Assembly (NCBI RefSeq): GCF_002959915.1
Contig: NZ_PPDE01000003.1
Location: 62,001 to 126,000 of the forward strand
Direction of reading: 5' to 3'
Length of the DNA stretch: 64,000 nucleotides
From: Veillonella atypica KON
GTDB taxonomy: Bacteria; Bacillota; Negativicutes; Veillonellales; Veillonellaceae
The notes under the pieces are model-generated. The model worked only from the letters and a program-made list of their open reading frames with translations, was not told where the DNA came from and did not search any database. The position numbers were made by a program, and so were the translations under genes. This document shows, piece by piece, positions 17,012-26,174 of the stretch. Within the stretch, counting starts at the first letter, position 1, and every line of letters starts with the position of its first letter.

Positions 17012-18136
17012 ATGATTTTACAAGATAATAGTGCTGAACGTAATCGGGGTATTACGCTCGCCAGTATCAAGGGTATTATAGGCAATGTGGTGCTTGTCAT
17101 TTTTAAGATGATAATAGGATTGGCATCGAATTCCATCGCCATAATCCTTGATGCAGTAAATAACTTAACAGACGTTCTTTCGTCGGTGTTGACGATTGTC
17201 GGTACAAAACTGGCTGCAAAAGGGGCCGATAAGGAACATCCATTTGGACATGGCCGTATAGAATATATGACTACCATGGCCATTGCTTTCATCATTCTCG
17301 GTGCAGGCATTGGGTCCCTTAAGGAATCGATAGATAAAATTCTTTATCCAGAGGTATCCACATTTGATATTCCAAGCCTTGCCATCATCGCGGTGGCCAT
17401 TATCGTAAAGGTTGTGATGGGGCGATACATTAAATCTCAAGGTGAGAAATACAAATCGGATGCCCTTGTAGCGTCTGGTATTGATGCTCTTTTTGATGCG
17501 GTGATTACCTTTGCTACATTGGTGTCTGCAGGCCTCGTATATTTCTTTAATGTAGATATTCAAGGCTATGTAGGGGCTTTAATTTCGCTATTAATTTTGA
17601 AAGCAGCCTATGAAATCTTGCGGGATATGTATAATCATTTGCTTGGTATTCGCGCCGATGATGATCTTATCCGAAACATCAAAGAAACTATCGCACAACA
17701 TCCAAATGTAGGCGGTGTATATGACTTAGTGCTAAATAGCTATGGACCAGGTGAAGTGATTGGTTCTGTTCATATTTCGTTGCCAGATACGATGACAGTG
17801 GGCGAGGTTCATCCTTTAACTAAAGGCATTGCTGTTCATCTTTATAAAAAGTTTGGCATTAATATGACTGTCGGCGTATACGCAGAAAATCAACCAAGCG
17901 TAGAAGTTCTTGAAATCAAAAAAGCGCTTGATCAAGTTGTAAGTTTATATACTAATGTAGTACAAGTACATGCCTTCTACGTACGAGAAGATAAAAAGAT
18001 TATCTATTATGATATTATCTTTAACTTTGACGAAGAAGATCCACATGGTACATTAGAAAAGATTAAGGCGGAACTTCATAACCGTTATCCAGATTATACA
18101 CAATTTGCTATTGTGGATACGGATTTTAGTAATTAG
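17012..18136 (+). CDS. Cation diffusion facilitator family transporter
   Basis: 374 residues. Six membrane segments in the first about 210 residues and a cytoplasmic ferredoxin-like C-terminal domain typical of CDF exporters. Metal-site motifs: DAVNNLTD in TM2, KEHPFGHGRIEYM before TM3, SGIDALFDAVIT in TM5. CDF proteins exchange divalent metal (Zn, Mn, Fe or Co) for protons, moving metal out of the cell. The TM2 site starts with Asp where many zinc exporters have His, which fits the manganese-type branch, but substrate is inference. Start ATG 17012 follows AAGAGGTG. Ends in its own terminator. Confidence 0.92.
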   Translation: MILQDNSAERNRGITLASIKGIIGNVVLVIFKMIIGLASNSIAIILDAVNNLTDVLSSVLTIVGTKLAAKGADKEHPFGHGRIEYMTTMAIAFIILGAGIGSLKESIDKILYPEVSTFDIPSLAIIAVAIIVKVVMGRYIKSQGEKYKSDALVASGIDALFDAVITFATLVSAGLVYFFNVDIQGYVGALISLLILKAAYEILRDMYNHLLGIRADDDLIRNIKETIAQHPNVGGVYDLVLNSYGPGEVIGSVHISLPDTMTVGEVHPLTKGIAVHLYKKFGINMTVGVYAENQPSVEVLEIKKALDQVVSLYTNVVQVHAFYVREDKKIIYYDIIFNFDEEDPHGTLEKIKAELHNRYPDYTQFAIVDTDFSN

Positions 18137-18148
18137 TTTTATATAAAG

Positions 18149-18195
18149 AATAACCGATATGTATCCTTGTATGAGGAGCATATCGGTTATTTTTA
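18149..18195 (+). terminator. Terminator after the CDF gene
   Basis: AATAACCGATATG (18149-18161) pairs perfectly with CATATCGGTTATT (18179-18191), then TTTTA. Confidence 0.85.
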
Positions 18196-18212
18196 TGGGG
18201 CTGGATCGTCAC

Positions 18213-18241
18213 TTGATAAATACATTATTTATGCCTATAAT
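18213..18241 (+). promoter_or_regulatory. Promoter of the secreted protein gene at 18294
   Basis: TTGATA (18213-18218), 17-base spacer, TATAAT (18236-18241). Confidence 0.7.
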
Positions 18242-18293
18242 GAATTGTATAAAATATAGTTAGTCATATATTATATATAGTATGGAGAGAACT

Positions 18294-18860
18294 ATGAATA
18301 AATTGGTATTATCCACATTAGCAGTTATGACTGCAGTTAGTATCTGTGGAGTGCAACCTGTAGATGCTAAATCAGTTAAACCAGATCCAACCATGACTAT
18401 GTTGCAAATGCCGAAGAATGATGAAATCTCGGTAGGTAATGGTACTACAAAAGAAATCAATAAACAAACACAATCATTAGTGAATAATGTGGCCGTATCC
18501 ACTAGATCAATGATTAAAAAGAATTGGAAAACCATCTATATTAAGGCTGTACCATCTGACAATACAGTTCGTTTCTACTATACGGATACGATGGGCCAAG
18601 TTTATAGTGGTCAAACTATTAAAAATACTGGTTTATCTAAGGGAAAATATAGAGCAGGAGCATTACGTCAGGCTCAGGCGTTGCAGGACTTGTATAGGTA
18701 TCTACAACAAACGAATCAGGAAATTCCTTCTTCTATAGATATTATCGTTACCAGTCAAGGGCGTCAGATTCGAACCATCATGAATTACGATGAAAATATA
18801 GGAGATAGTTCAATCTATCAACAAAATTATGAACAAATTAATTTCCCAAATTTGAAATAG
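18294..18860 (+). CDS. Secreted protein, function unknown
   Basis: 188 residues. Signal peptide MNKLVLSTLAVMTAVSICGVQPVDA with probable cleavage after VDA (about residue 25). The mature part is polar, without Cys or membrane segments, and no catalytic motif is recognised. The signal peptide ends CGVQPV, nearly the same as FGVQPV in the protein at 21387, suggesting a shared paralogous leader. ATG 18294 is chosen because TATGGAGAG just before it is the ribosome site; the ATG inside that site (18282) is not a likely start. It has its own promoter and a bidirectional terminator shared with the permease. Confidence 0.75.
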   Translation: MNKLVLSTLAVMTAVSICGVQPVDAKSVKPDPTMTMLQMPKNDEISVGNGTTKEINKQTQSLVNNVAVSTRSMIKKNWKTIYIKAVPSDNTVRFYYTDTMGQVYSGQTIKNTGLSKGKYRAGALRQAQALQDLYRYLQQTNQEIPSSIDIIVTSQGRQIRTIMNYDENIGDSSIYQQNYEQINFPNLK

Positions 18861-18873
18861 TTTGGATATAGTG

Positions 18874-18905
18874 AAAGCCCCTACCTCGGTGAGGTAGGGG
18901 CTTTG
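18874..18905. terminator. Bidirectional terminator
   Basis: AAAGCCCCTACCTC (18874-18887), loop GGT, GAGGTAGGGGCTTT (18891-18904): perfect 14-bp stem with A and T runs on the two sides, between convergent genes. Confidence 0.9.
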
Positions 18906-18907
18906 TG

Positions 18908-20353
18908 TTAAATTACATAATCATCGTGATCATCTGTTGTTTGTTTTTTAGCTTGCTTTTTAGCACCTGCTAGGTCTAATAGTTCTTCTTCAAGTGTATC
19001 TTCGTCGCCTGTATTGAGCATGGAGTAGAAGGCCCATAAGATAATGAACCAAACTGGTGTGAAGAATAAGGCAACTCTTGTGTCATCATTCAAGGCCAAG
19101 ATAATGAGGATAAACGCGAAGAACGCAAGAATTAAATAGTTCATCATTGGATATAGAGGCATTTTAAATTTAGATTTTGCCGCTAATTCAGAATTTTTTT
19201 TGCGGTATTTTAAATGGCAAATAACCATGATAGCCCAGATGAAAATGAAGCAGAATGTAGAGATAGATGTAATCATAACGAAGACTGCTTCTGGCATGAC
19301 ATAGTTAAGTACAACTGTAATAAGTAGTACGGCAGCAGAGAAAATAGTCGCTTGATATGGCACGCTACTATGTGTTAAGCGACGCATTGATTTAGGTGCG
19401 TGACCGCGTTTTGCAAGGGCATAGATCATACGACCTGTACTAAAAATACCAGAGTTTGTAGCTGATGCGGCAGAGGTAAGCACAACAAAGTTGACGATAC
19501 CTGCTGCTGCGGTAATACCAACTGCTGTAAATACGGCCACAAATGGGCTGGCTGCAGGGTTAACGGCTGTCCATGGGTAAATACTCATGATGATGGCCAA
19601 GGAACCAATATAGAACAAAATAATACGCAAAGGAATATTATTGATGGCCATTGGAATAACCTTTTCAGGGTTTTCAGTTTCACCTGCTGTCAAACCTACA
19701 AGTTCAATGCCGGTGAATGCAAATACAACCATTTGGAAGGATAAGATAAAGCCCATCGTTCCATTCGGGAACCATCCGCCGTAATTCCATAAATTACTAA
19801 AGGCGGCAGCTACACCAGCATCGGTACTAAATCCAGAGAAAATCATGATTAAGCCGATGATGATAAGGGACACAATGGCAATAACCTTGATCATGGCAAA
19901 CCAGAATTCCATTTCACCAAAGTGCTTTACGGCTGTTAAGTTCATGAGTAATAGAGCTATTAAGACGACGAGGGCTGGTACCCATTGAGGAAGCCATGGT
20001 ATCCAGTATTGCATATACAGTCCGACAGCCGTTAAATCGGCCATGGCTAGTGATAGCCAACAGAACCAATATGTCCACCCTGTGATGAACGCAGCGCGAT
20101 CACCTAGATAATCCTCTACAAAGTCGATAAAGGAATGATGATTAAGATTAGATAATAATAATTCCCCTAACGCTCTCATTACAAAGAAACATATAAGACC
20201 AGTAATGAGATAAGCAAAAAGAATGGATGGACCTGCCAAATGGATGGCCCGACCGGAACCTAAGAATAAGCCTGTACCAATGGCACCGCCGATGGCGAGC
20301 AATTGTACGTGGCGATTCTTAAGGCCCCGCTCTAACTGATTCGTATCAGACAT
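18908..20353 (-). CDS. CycA-like amino acid permease (APC family)
   Basis: 481 residues with 12 predicted membrane helices. The N-terminal block LKNRHVQLLAIGGAIGTGLF is the AAT-subfamily signature. VMRALGELLLSNL, GWTYWFCWLSLAMAD, VKHFGEMEFWFAMIKVIAIV and NFVVLTSAASATNSGIFS follow the E. coli CycA protein closely. CycA imports glycine, D-alanine and D-serine with protons. Glycine or D-alanine/D-serine uptake is therefore likely, not proven. The start is ATG 20353, with AAAGAGG upstream on the minus strand. It is monocistronic. Confidence 0.85.
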   Translation of the reverse strand: MSDTNQLERGLKNRHVQLLAIGGAIGTGLFLGSGRAIHLAGPSILFAYLITGLICFFVMRALGELLLSNLNHHSFIDFVEDYLGDRAAFITGWTYWFCWLSLAMADLTAVGLYMQYWIPWLPQWVPALVVLIALLLMNLTAVKHFGEMEFWFAMIKVIAIVSLIIIGLIMIFSGFSTDAGVAAAFSNLWNYGGWFPNGTMGFILSFQMVVFAFTGIELVGLTAGETENPEKVIPMAINNIPLRIILFYIGSLAIIMSIYPWTAVNPAASPFVAVFTAVGITAAAGIVNFVVLTSAASATNSGIFSTGRMIYALAKRGHAPKSMRRLTHSSVPYQATIFSAAVLLITVVLNYVMPEAVFVMITSISTFCFIFIWAIMVICHLKYRKKNSELAAKSKFKMPLYPMMNYLILAFFAFILIILALNDDTRVALFFTPVWFIILWAFYSMLNTGDEDTLEEELLDLAGAKKQAKKQTTDDHDDYVI

Positions 20354-20639
20354 AGTAAAGACCTCTTTTCTACAAACTACCTATAAATACAAAAAGCCAT
20401 GGATGACCATAACTTTCATAATCTATAGAATATATAAAACTATTTTCTTATAATACAGTATCTATTATAAAAAGTCAAATGTATTTTTACAGTAGACACA
20501 TCATGTAAATAGTATTATTAACATACGAATAAAAGAAAGCGTATTCATACTTTTAAAAGCATACTATACGTTAAAAGGTTTTCATAATTTGCTATAATAA
20601 TTGATAGATTATCTTTTACGTAAAGTAGTGGAGGTTATT

Positions 20640-21152
20640 ATGAGACGACAAGACAGAAGAGTTACAGATATAGAAGAAATTAAGGGCATTTTAAATAGCA
20701 CTCGCATCATTCACCTAGGCATGATGGATGGTGACTACCCTTACGTGGTGCCCTTACATTTTGGTTTTGAATTTATAGATGAGGTGCTTTATATCTATGT
20801 GCATGGGCATCATGAGGGAAAGAAGTTTGACTTGATTAAAGCAAATCCTCATGTATTTATCGAAATTGATGGCAGTGATGAAGCCCTTGTTTCAGGTGGT
20901 GATATTCCTTGTGCATATAGTTCAGTTTATTCCAGTGTGATGGGCCGTGGAGAGGCTACCTATTTAGAGGCTATTGATGAAAAGTCTCATGGCTTACAAG
21001 TATTGATGAAACATCAGACAGGTCGTGAGTTTACTTTTACGGAAGCCATGGTAAACTCTGTGGGCGTAGTTCAAATTAAAATTGTCGACTATACGGCCAA
21101 AAGACGAAGACAACTTGAACAAGATGCTATTATGCCTCCATTAACTAAATAA
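20640..21152 (+). CDS. Pyridoxamine 5'-phosphate oxidase-like protein, NimA type
   Basis: 170 residues starting MRRQDRRVTDIEEIKGIL, the characteristic start of NimA-like flavin-binding split-barrel proteins. Further typical blocks are RIIHLGMMDGDYPYVVPLHFGFE, YVHGHHEGKKFDLIKANPHV and SVMGRGEA. Homologues bind FMN, and some reduce 5-nitroimidazoles, but most are housekeeping reductases; resistance should not be assumed. ATG 20640 follows GTGGAGGTT; the frame extends 13 codons upstream without a better site. TATAAT at 20593-20598 may be its -10. Confidence 0.85.
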   Translation: MRRQDRRVTDIEEIKGILNSTRIIHLGMMDGDYPYVVPLHFGFEFIDEVLYIYVHGHHEGKKFDLIKANPHVFIEIDGSDEALVSGGDIPCAYSSVYSSVMGRGEATYLEAIDEKSHGLQVLMKHQTGREFTFTEAMVNSVGVVQIKIVDYTAKRRRQLEQDAIMPPLTK

Positions 21153-21160
21153 TGATACAA

Positions 21161-21207
21161 CAATCCTATTGAACTCTATTATGATATAGTGTTCAGTAGG
21201 ATTTTTT
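21161..21207 (+). terminator. Terminator after the NimA-like gene
   Basis: ATCCTATTGAAC pairs with GTTCAGTAGGAT (one mismatch) over an AT-rich loop and is followed by TTTTTT. Confidence 0.75.
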
Positions 21208-21386
21208 ATATCGAACCTAAGCATTAGATACATTATTTGGTTGTGACGATGCTTTCACAAAAGGAAAGATAAAAGTTTTATGAAGTAGCTAGAGCTACAG
21301 AAACGGTAGCTTGATTTTGATATAAATAAGAAAATATATCATTATATGTGTGGAGTATATTATAAATTTTTGTAATAGGAGAGAAT

Positions 21387-22712
21387 ATGAAGAAAATAAT
21401 AACATCTGCTGTTTTATGTGCCGCGATGGCTACTGCAGTAAGCACCTTTGGCGTACAGCCAGTTAGTGCTACATACCCGTTAATAGATAAAAATGGTAAT
21501 ACCGTTCCTGTTGAACGAGATGTAGATAATAAAAATCTCATCGATGATAATAAAAAACTCGCTGATCGTTATCGTTGGTATGATCAAGTTGATGATTATG
21601 ATTTAGTTAAAACTAATATTGAGAGTATCGCGCAGGAATTTAGCTATCCTATACAAGTTCCGTCTTATATGCCTAAGGATTATGCAGTACGCGATGTAAA
21701 GGCCAAGGACCATGACGTATTAGAAATCGTTTATACAGAAACAGGCCGTGATGGAGAATTTGGTCCGAAATTAATCTTCTCTAATACAGATATTGTATAT
21801 CGTATGGGTTGGGCTATCGATACAGTGGTAACACCTATATTAGAAAAGACAAATTACAACGCTAAGGATGCAGTTAGCTTTACTACCCCTAATGGGATCG
21901 CTGTACATACGTTAGGTTATAGTAAAGACGCTATTCAAATTGCTTATTGGGAAAAAGATAATAAAGTTTATATGCTCTACTTTGCTTCTTTAAGAAATCA
22001 AAACTTTGTAAGCAAAATTGTAGACTCTGTAGGTCCTGTGAGTAACGTAGCCATTGATGATACTCGACTACGTGGTGACCGCAATGATAAGCAAAATGTT
22101 GAAGAAAACGATGCGAAAAAGGTTAAACAAAATGATGACCCGGATTGGCCTCCTTATGAAACGATTGGGTTACCATTGCGTACACATACGAATTCTGTGT
22201 GGCCTATACTTACCAGCAAAACCATCGGTTTACCTAGCGGTGTAATTAATGCATCTCATAAGATGTCCTATGACGTATCTGTATCAAGTTATTTACCTCT
22301 TGGCTATACATACTATGCTACACATTTTTATGACAATGATGTATTAGAAACGGTATATTGGAAGCAAGGTGAAGAGTATCAAGAGCGCAGTGGCCGTTGG
22401 GTAACTCATACGATGGTCTTCCGCATGAGCTACTCTATGGACACCGTATGGCCTGAAGAATATATTCCAATGGAGTACCATGACGTACAGTGGAGCGACT
22501 CTACTCCAATAGGGGAGGTTCACTATACAGGGGATGTAGATAAGGGCTTAGTACGCAGTGTTACGTGGTACAAGGATAATATGGCATATTTCTTGTTCTT
22601 CCAAGTGCCTGTGAAAGCCTCTGAAGCAGACTTTTATAGAGATCATGTAGTGCCGTTAAAAGATATCAATCCAAGTCGTACAGACTTAATTGGTGTAAAA
22701 ACAATTCGTTAA
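21387..22712 (+). CDS. Secreted protein with two repeated domains
   Basis: 441 residues. Signal peptide MKKIITSAVLCAAMATAVSTFGVQPVSA cleaved near residue 29. Two similar domains follow: residues about 80-215 (IQVPSYMPKDYAVRD, DVLEIVYTETG, VYRMGWAIDTVV) and about 285-425 (VSVSSYLPLGYTYYA, DVLETVYWKQG, VFRMSYSMDTVW). They are linked by a charged Asp/Lys/Asn segment. The repeated unit resembles DUF4367-type domains that sit outside the membrane; no enzyme motif is visible. It shares a leader motif with the protein at 18294. The gene is followed by the long inverted repeat at 22730-22839. Confidence 0.75.
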   Translation: MKKIITSAVLCAAMATAVSTFGVQPVSATYPLIDKNGNTVPVERDVDNKNLIDDNKKLADRYRWYDQVDDYDLVKTNIESIAQEFSYPIQVPSYMPKDYAVRDVKAKDHDVLEIVYTETGRDGEFGPKLIFSNTDIVYRMGWAIDTVVTPILEKTNYNAKDAVSFTTPNGIAVHTLGYSKDAIQIAYWEKDNKVYMLYFASLRNQNFVSKIVDSVGPVSNVAIDDTRLRGDRNDKQNVEENDAKKVKQNDDPDWPPYETIGLPLRTHTNSVWPILTSKTIGLPSGVINASHKMSYDVSVSSYLPLGYTYYATHFYDNDVLETVYWKQGEEYQERSGRWVTHTMVFRMSYSMDTVWPEEYIPMEYHDVQWSDSTPIGEVHYTGDVDKGLVRSVTWYKDNMAYFLFFQVPVKASEADFYRDHVVPLKDINPSRTDLIGVKTIR

Positions 22713-22729
22713 TACTAAATAGCACTAAA

Positions 22730-22839
22730 AAAAGAACCTATCCATTAGATATTAAAGTGAACCGACCTCCTTAACGTTAAGATTTTTGGTCTAACATTAA
22801 GGGGGCGGTTCAGTAATATCTTTTGAGATAGGTTCTTTT
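22730..22839. repeat. Long nested inverted repeat between convergent genes
   Basis: Outer arms AAAAGAACCTATC (22730-22742) and GATAGGTTCTTTT (22827-22839) are perfect complements. Inner arms GATATTA...TGAACCG.CC.CCTTAA (22748-22774) and TTAAGGGGGCGGTTCAGTAATATC (22797-22820) also pair with few mismatches. A third short pair TTAAC/GTTAA is at the top. The outer arms with flanking A and T runs would act as a bidirectional terminator. The inner TGAACCGCCCCC-like ends resemble the tips of IS3-type elements, so a small non-autonomous insertion into a terminator loop is possible. Confidence 0.7.
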
Positions 22840-22848
22840 AGCTATTAA

Positions 22849-24216
22849 TTAGAAGAATACGTAACGGATGATAACGAGTACCGCTAATACGTACATAATC
22901 CAGTTAACTTCTTTTGCACGACCTGCAATGATTTTGAGTAGAGGGTATGCAATAAGACCTGCAGAGATACCGTTAGCGATGCTGTATGTGAACGGCATCA
23001 AAACGATAACGAGGAATGCAGGAAATCCTTCTGTCCAATCATCGAAGTCGATATTGCGGATAGCACCTAACATGAGGGCACCGACAATGATAAGAACAGG
23101 AGATGTGGCTGCATTTGGTACCAAGGATACCAATGGAGCCAAGAATAAGCAGATTAGGAATAATACGCCTGTTGTGACAGCTGTTAAGCCTGTACGGCCA
23201 CCAGCACCTACACCTGCTGCACTTTCAACAAAAGCAGTGATCGTAGATGTACCGAGTAATGCGCCAGCACTAACGCCGATAGCGTCAACAGTCATCGCTT
23301 TACCAAGACCTGGGAATTTACCAGATTTTGGATCCGCAATTTTCGCCTCTGTAGCAGTACCGATTAACGTACCCATAGAGTCGAACAATTCTACGAATGT
23401 GAAGGAGAAGATAATCGTAATCAAGCCCATGTGGATCGCACTAGGAATATCTAATTGAAGAAATGCGGCTTTTGAGAAGTCAGGCACTGCCAATACTGTG
23501 AAGTTCTCAGGCATTGTAGATAGTCCCGTTACATAGGACACAATTGTTGTTACCAACACACCAATCAAGAGTGAACCTTGAATCTTACGAGCCATTAATA
23601 GAGCGGTAAAGATGAGGCTGAATAGGGCTAACAATGTTTCGCCACTGTGCAAGTTACCTAGTGTTAACAATGCTTCAGATGCTGGAGGTACTAGATTGCC
23701 ATGTGTTTGTATAACTTGGCCTAAGGTGTTAGGAGATAAACTGATGGAAATCGCCATCAAACCGGATAGTTTTAAACCGATGATGGAGATAAATAGCCCA
23801 ATACCAACGGTAATAGCGACTTTCATAGAAGCCGGTATACCAACAACAATCATTTGTCGTATCGATGTCAGCGTTAGGACGAGGAATACGAGACCGGAAA
23901 TGAACACCGCACCTAGTGCCGTTTGCCATGATACACCCATACCGAGAACTACGGTAAAGGAATAAAAGGCTAAGAGGCCAACCCCTGGAGCCAGTGCGAT
24001 TGGATAGTTAACAAATAAACCCATAGCAATCGTTACGAGGCCACCACCTAAAGCTGTAGCGATGAGGACGGCATCCTTGTCCATGCCAGCAAGACTCAAG
24101 ATGTTTGGCGCCAAAAATAGGATGTACGCCATCGTGATAAACGTGGTAATACCTGCTAAAATCTCGGTTTTAACGGAGGTACCTCGTTCATTGAGTTTAA
24201 ATAGTTTATCTAACAT
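22849..24216 (-). CDS. Purine permease, NCS2/AzgA family
   Basis: 455 residues, 12-14 membrane helices. Begins MLDKLFKLNERGTSVKTEILAGITTFITMAYILFLAPNIL, the hallmark of the AzgA-like guanine/hypoxanthine/adenine permeases (PbuG/PbuO, YgfQ). Other family blocks are APGVGLLAFYSFTVVLG, FVELFDSMGTLIGTA and ESAAGVGAGGRTGLTA. It imports purine bases by proton symport. No purine riboswitch was seen in the 145 bases upstream, where the B. subtilis counterpart has one. Divergent from the Rrf2 regulator. Ribosome site GGAGG upstream of ATG 24216. Confidence 0.93.
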   Translation of the reverse strand: MLDKLFKLNERGTSVKTEILAGITTFITMAYILFLAPNILSLAGMDKDAVLIATALGGGLVTIAMGLFVNYPIALAPGVGLLAFYSFTVVLGMGVSWQTALGAVFISGLVFLVLTLTSIRQMIVVGIPASMKVAITVGIGLFISIIGLKLSGLMAISISLSPNTLGQVIQTHGNLVPPASEALLTLGNLHSGETLLALFSLIFTALLMARKIQGSLLIGVLVTTIVSYVTGLSTMPENFTVLAVPDFSKAAFLQLDIPSAIHMGLITIIFSFTFVELFDSMGTLIGTATEAKIADPKSGKFPGLGKAMTVDAIGVSAGALLGTSTITAFVESAAGVGAGGRTGLTAVTTGVLFLICLFLAPLVSLVPNAATSPVLIIVGALMLGAIRNIDFDDWTEGFPAFLVIVLMPFTYSIANGISAGLIAYPLLKIIAGRAKEVNWIMYVLAVLVIIRYVFF

Positions 24217-24317
24217 TAGATAAATCCTCCCTGTATGAAATTATAAATCATATCAAATAAAAATATTTCGATATACCTATAGTGTATCATATTTCCCACC
24301 ATTTTTTGTATGAATTT

Positions 24318-24327
24318 ATGTTATACT
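24318..24327 (+). promoter_or_regulatory. Extended -10 promoter for the Rrf2 gene
   Basis: TGTTATACT (24319-24327) is an extended -10 element, 35 bases before the start codon. Confidence 0.5.
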
Positions 24328-24361
24328 ATACATATATTGTGAATGACTTAGAGGTTAACTT

Positions 24362-24781
24362 ATGAAAATATCTACAAAAGGGCGGTATGCCTTGCGAATC
24401 CTAGCGGATATTGCAGAACACGGGACGGAAAAAAATGTGCCTATCCGTGAAATCGCAGAACGCCAAGGGTTTTCAGATAAATACTTAGAAGGAATTGTAT
24501 CTCGCTTGTCCTCTGCAGGCCTCGTTAAAAGTGGCCGTGGTAAATATGGTGGATATCGCTTGGTTAAAGATCCTGCTGAATATAATGTATATGAAATCTT
24601 ATATGCTGCAGAGGACTCTATTGCTCTTGTGTCCTGTTTAGAGGATGATGTAGAGCCATGTCCTATGTTTAATGATTGTTTGACTGCTCCTCTTTGGCAG
24701 TATTTACAAGATGAGTTTCGCCATGTAATGGAGCGCGTTTCCTTGCAAGATGTAATGGATCACAAGTTTCCAGTGGAATAA
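24362..24781 (+). CDS. Rrf2-family transcription regulator
   Basis: 139 residues. Winged helix-turn-helix at the N terminus (MKISTKGRYALRILADIAEH, then IREIAERQGFSDKYLEGIVSRLSSAGLVKSGRGKYGGYRL), as in IscR and CymR. Three Cys in SCLEDDVEPCPMFNDC (about residues 98-112) match the Fe-S cluster Cys triplet of IscR-like members, so cluster sensing is plausible. No iscS/iscU or cysteine genes lie beside it; the following MFS gene is separated by a terminator. Its targets cannot be read from the window. Confidence 0.9.
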   Translation: MKISTKGRYALRILADIAEHGTEKNVPIREIAERQGFSDKYLEGIVSRLSSAGLVKSGRGKYGGYRLVKDPAEYNVYEILYAAEDSIALVSCLEDDVEPCPMFNDCLTAPLWQYLQDEFRHVMERVSLQDVMDHKFPVE

Positions 24782-24786
24782 TTGAG

Positions 24787-24817
24787 AGAGTCGCGTTTTA
24801 TATGCGACTCTTCTTTA
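24787..24817 (+). terminator. Terminator after the Rrf2 gene
   Basis: AGAGTCGC (24787-24794), 9-base loop, GCGACTCT (24804-24811), then TCTTTAT. Confidence 0.75.
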
Positions 24818-24874
24818 TATAATTTTGTAAAAGCATATTTTTATACACTTTTATATGTGGAAAGAAGGCGAAAG

Positions 24875-26107
24875 ATGAGTACAATCGCAGATGATACTCG
24901 TGGTGGCATGCGCAATGTATGGATTATTACGGCTGCCATGACTGTATTAGCTATATGCTACACCATGATTATTCCTTTTTTGCCTATATATCTCTTGGAA
25001 TTAGGTGTCCCAAAAGCCGATGTAGCCCTTTGGTCGGGCCTTGTCTTTGGGATTACATTCCTCATTGCGGGCATTATGGCTCCAATTTGGGGAAAAATCG
25101 CCGATAATAAAGGGAAAAAACGGATGGCCTTGCGCGCTGGCTTTGGCATTGCTGTCTGTTATGTATTAATTGGTTTAGTTACAGACCAATATCAACTACT
25201 CATGGGGCGGGCCCTCGTTGGATTTGCCAATGGGTTTTATCCCGCGGCAATGACTATGGTATCCCTCAGTGTCGATGAGAAACAGGTTGGTCGAGCTTTA
25301 GGTATCTTCCAGACAGGGCTTATCTTGGGGAATGTCATCGGTCCATTCTTAGGTGGTGCTGTTGAAAGTGTAGTAGGGATGCGTCCTGTATTTTATGTAT
25401 CTGGTGTTGCTGTACTTATTGCGACATTGGCTGTATTGTTCTTTGTGAAAGAACCAAAATTACATGCTGTAGGTACTGATGGAAAAGAACAGCCGGCTCA
25501 ACCTACTAAATCTACATCCTTACGTGAAGACTTTAAGGCCGTTCAACAACAACCTGTACTAGTACGGTTGCTTGGGATTTTCTTCTTTATGCAATGTGTC
25601 ATCATGATGCTACAGCCTATTTTGGCCCTTTATGTAGGGGATATGCAAGGCACCATGGAAGGGGCGGCTATAATCTCTGGTACAATCCTCAGTATCGGCG
25701 GTTTAGCAGGCTCCTTAACGACTAATCTATGGGTTCGCCTTGGTGAACGTCGTGGTTATTTTAAGACCATTTCCTACTGTATGATGGGTAGTGGTATCGT
25801 TCTATTGCTGCAAAGCTTACCAGTGGGTATATGGTGGTTTGGTGTTTTACAGGTTCTAATTGGTTCATGCATTGTAGGCATTAACCCATCCTTGAGTGCA
25901 GCAGTAACCCTTAATACAGATCCAAGCTTTAGAGGTCGTATGTTTGGTATGACGACGACAGCTCAACAATTTGGTTCTATGGTAGGGCCTGTATTTGCTA
26001 GTATTGTATCGACCTATGTGGGCATATCCTACGTATTTAGTATTACTGGATTGTTATTGTTATATATGGGCTTTCAGTCTAGAAAATTATCTAAAAAACA
26101 TGAATAA
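24875..26107 (+). CDS. MFS transporter, MdtG/DHA1-like drug efflux type
   Basis: 410 residues, 12 predicted membrane segments. Conserved motif A after TM2 (GIMAPIWGKIADNKGKKRMALRAG) and antiporter motif C in TM5 (GLILGNVIGPFLGGAV) place it among proton-drug antiporters of the MdtG type. The frame is open upstream, but ATG 24875 is preferred because GAAAGAAGG precedes it and the family starts at this position. Substrate unknown. It lies between the Rrf2 regulator and aroD and may be under Rrf2 control, which is inference. Confidence 0.85.
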   Translation: MSTIADDTRGGMRNVWIITAAMTVLAICYTMIIPFLPIYLLELGVPKADVALWSGLVFGITFLIAGIMAPIWGKIADNKGKKRMALRAGFGIAVCYVLIGLVTDQYQLLMGRALVGFANGFYPAAMTMVSLSVDEKQVGRALGIFQTGLILGNVIGPFLGGAVESVVGMRPVFYVSGVAVLIATLAVLFFVKEPKLHAVGTDGKEQPAQPTKSTSLREDFKAVQQQPVLVRLLGIFFFMQCVIMMLQPILALYVGDMQGTMEGAAIISGTILSIGGLAGSLTTNLWVRLGERRGYFKTISYCMMGSGIVLLLQSLPVGIWWFGVLQVLIGSCIVGINPSLSAAVTLNTDPSFRGRMFGMTTTAQQFGSMVGPVFASIVSTYVGISYVFSITGLLLLYMGFQSRKLSKKHE

Positions 26108-26174
26108 TACTATGATGAGTCATAGATAGTATTAAGGGAATCATTTGTTTCGTATGAGATGCAAAGGAGTTGTT

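Noticed and set aside
20640-21152. Nitroimidazole resistance gene
   Set aside because: NimA-like family membership alone does not show resistance; no insertion sequence promoter or plasmid context is seen.
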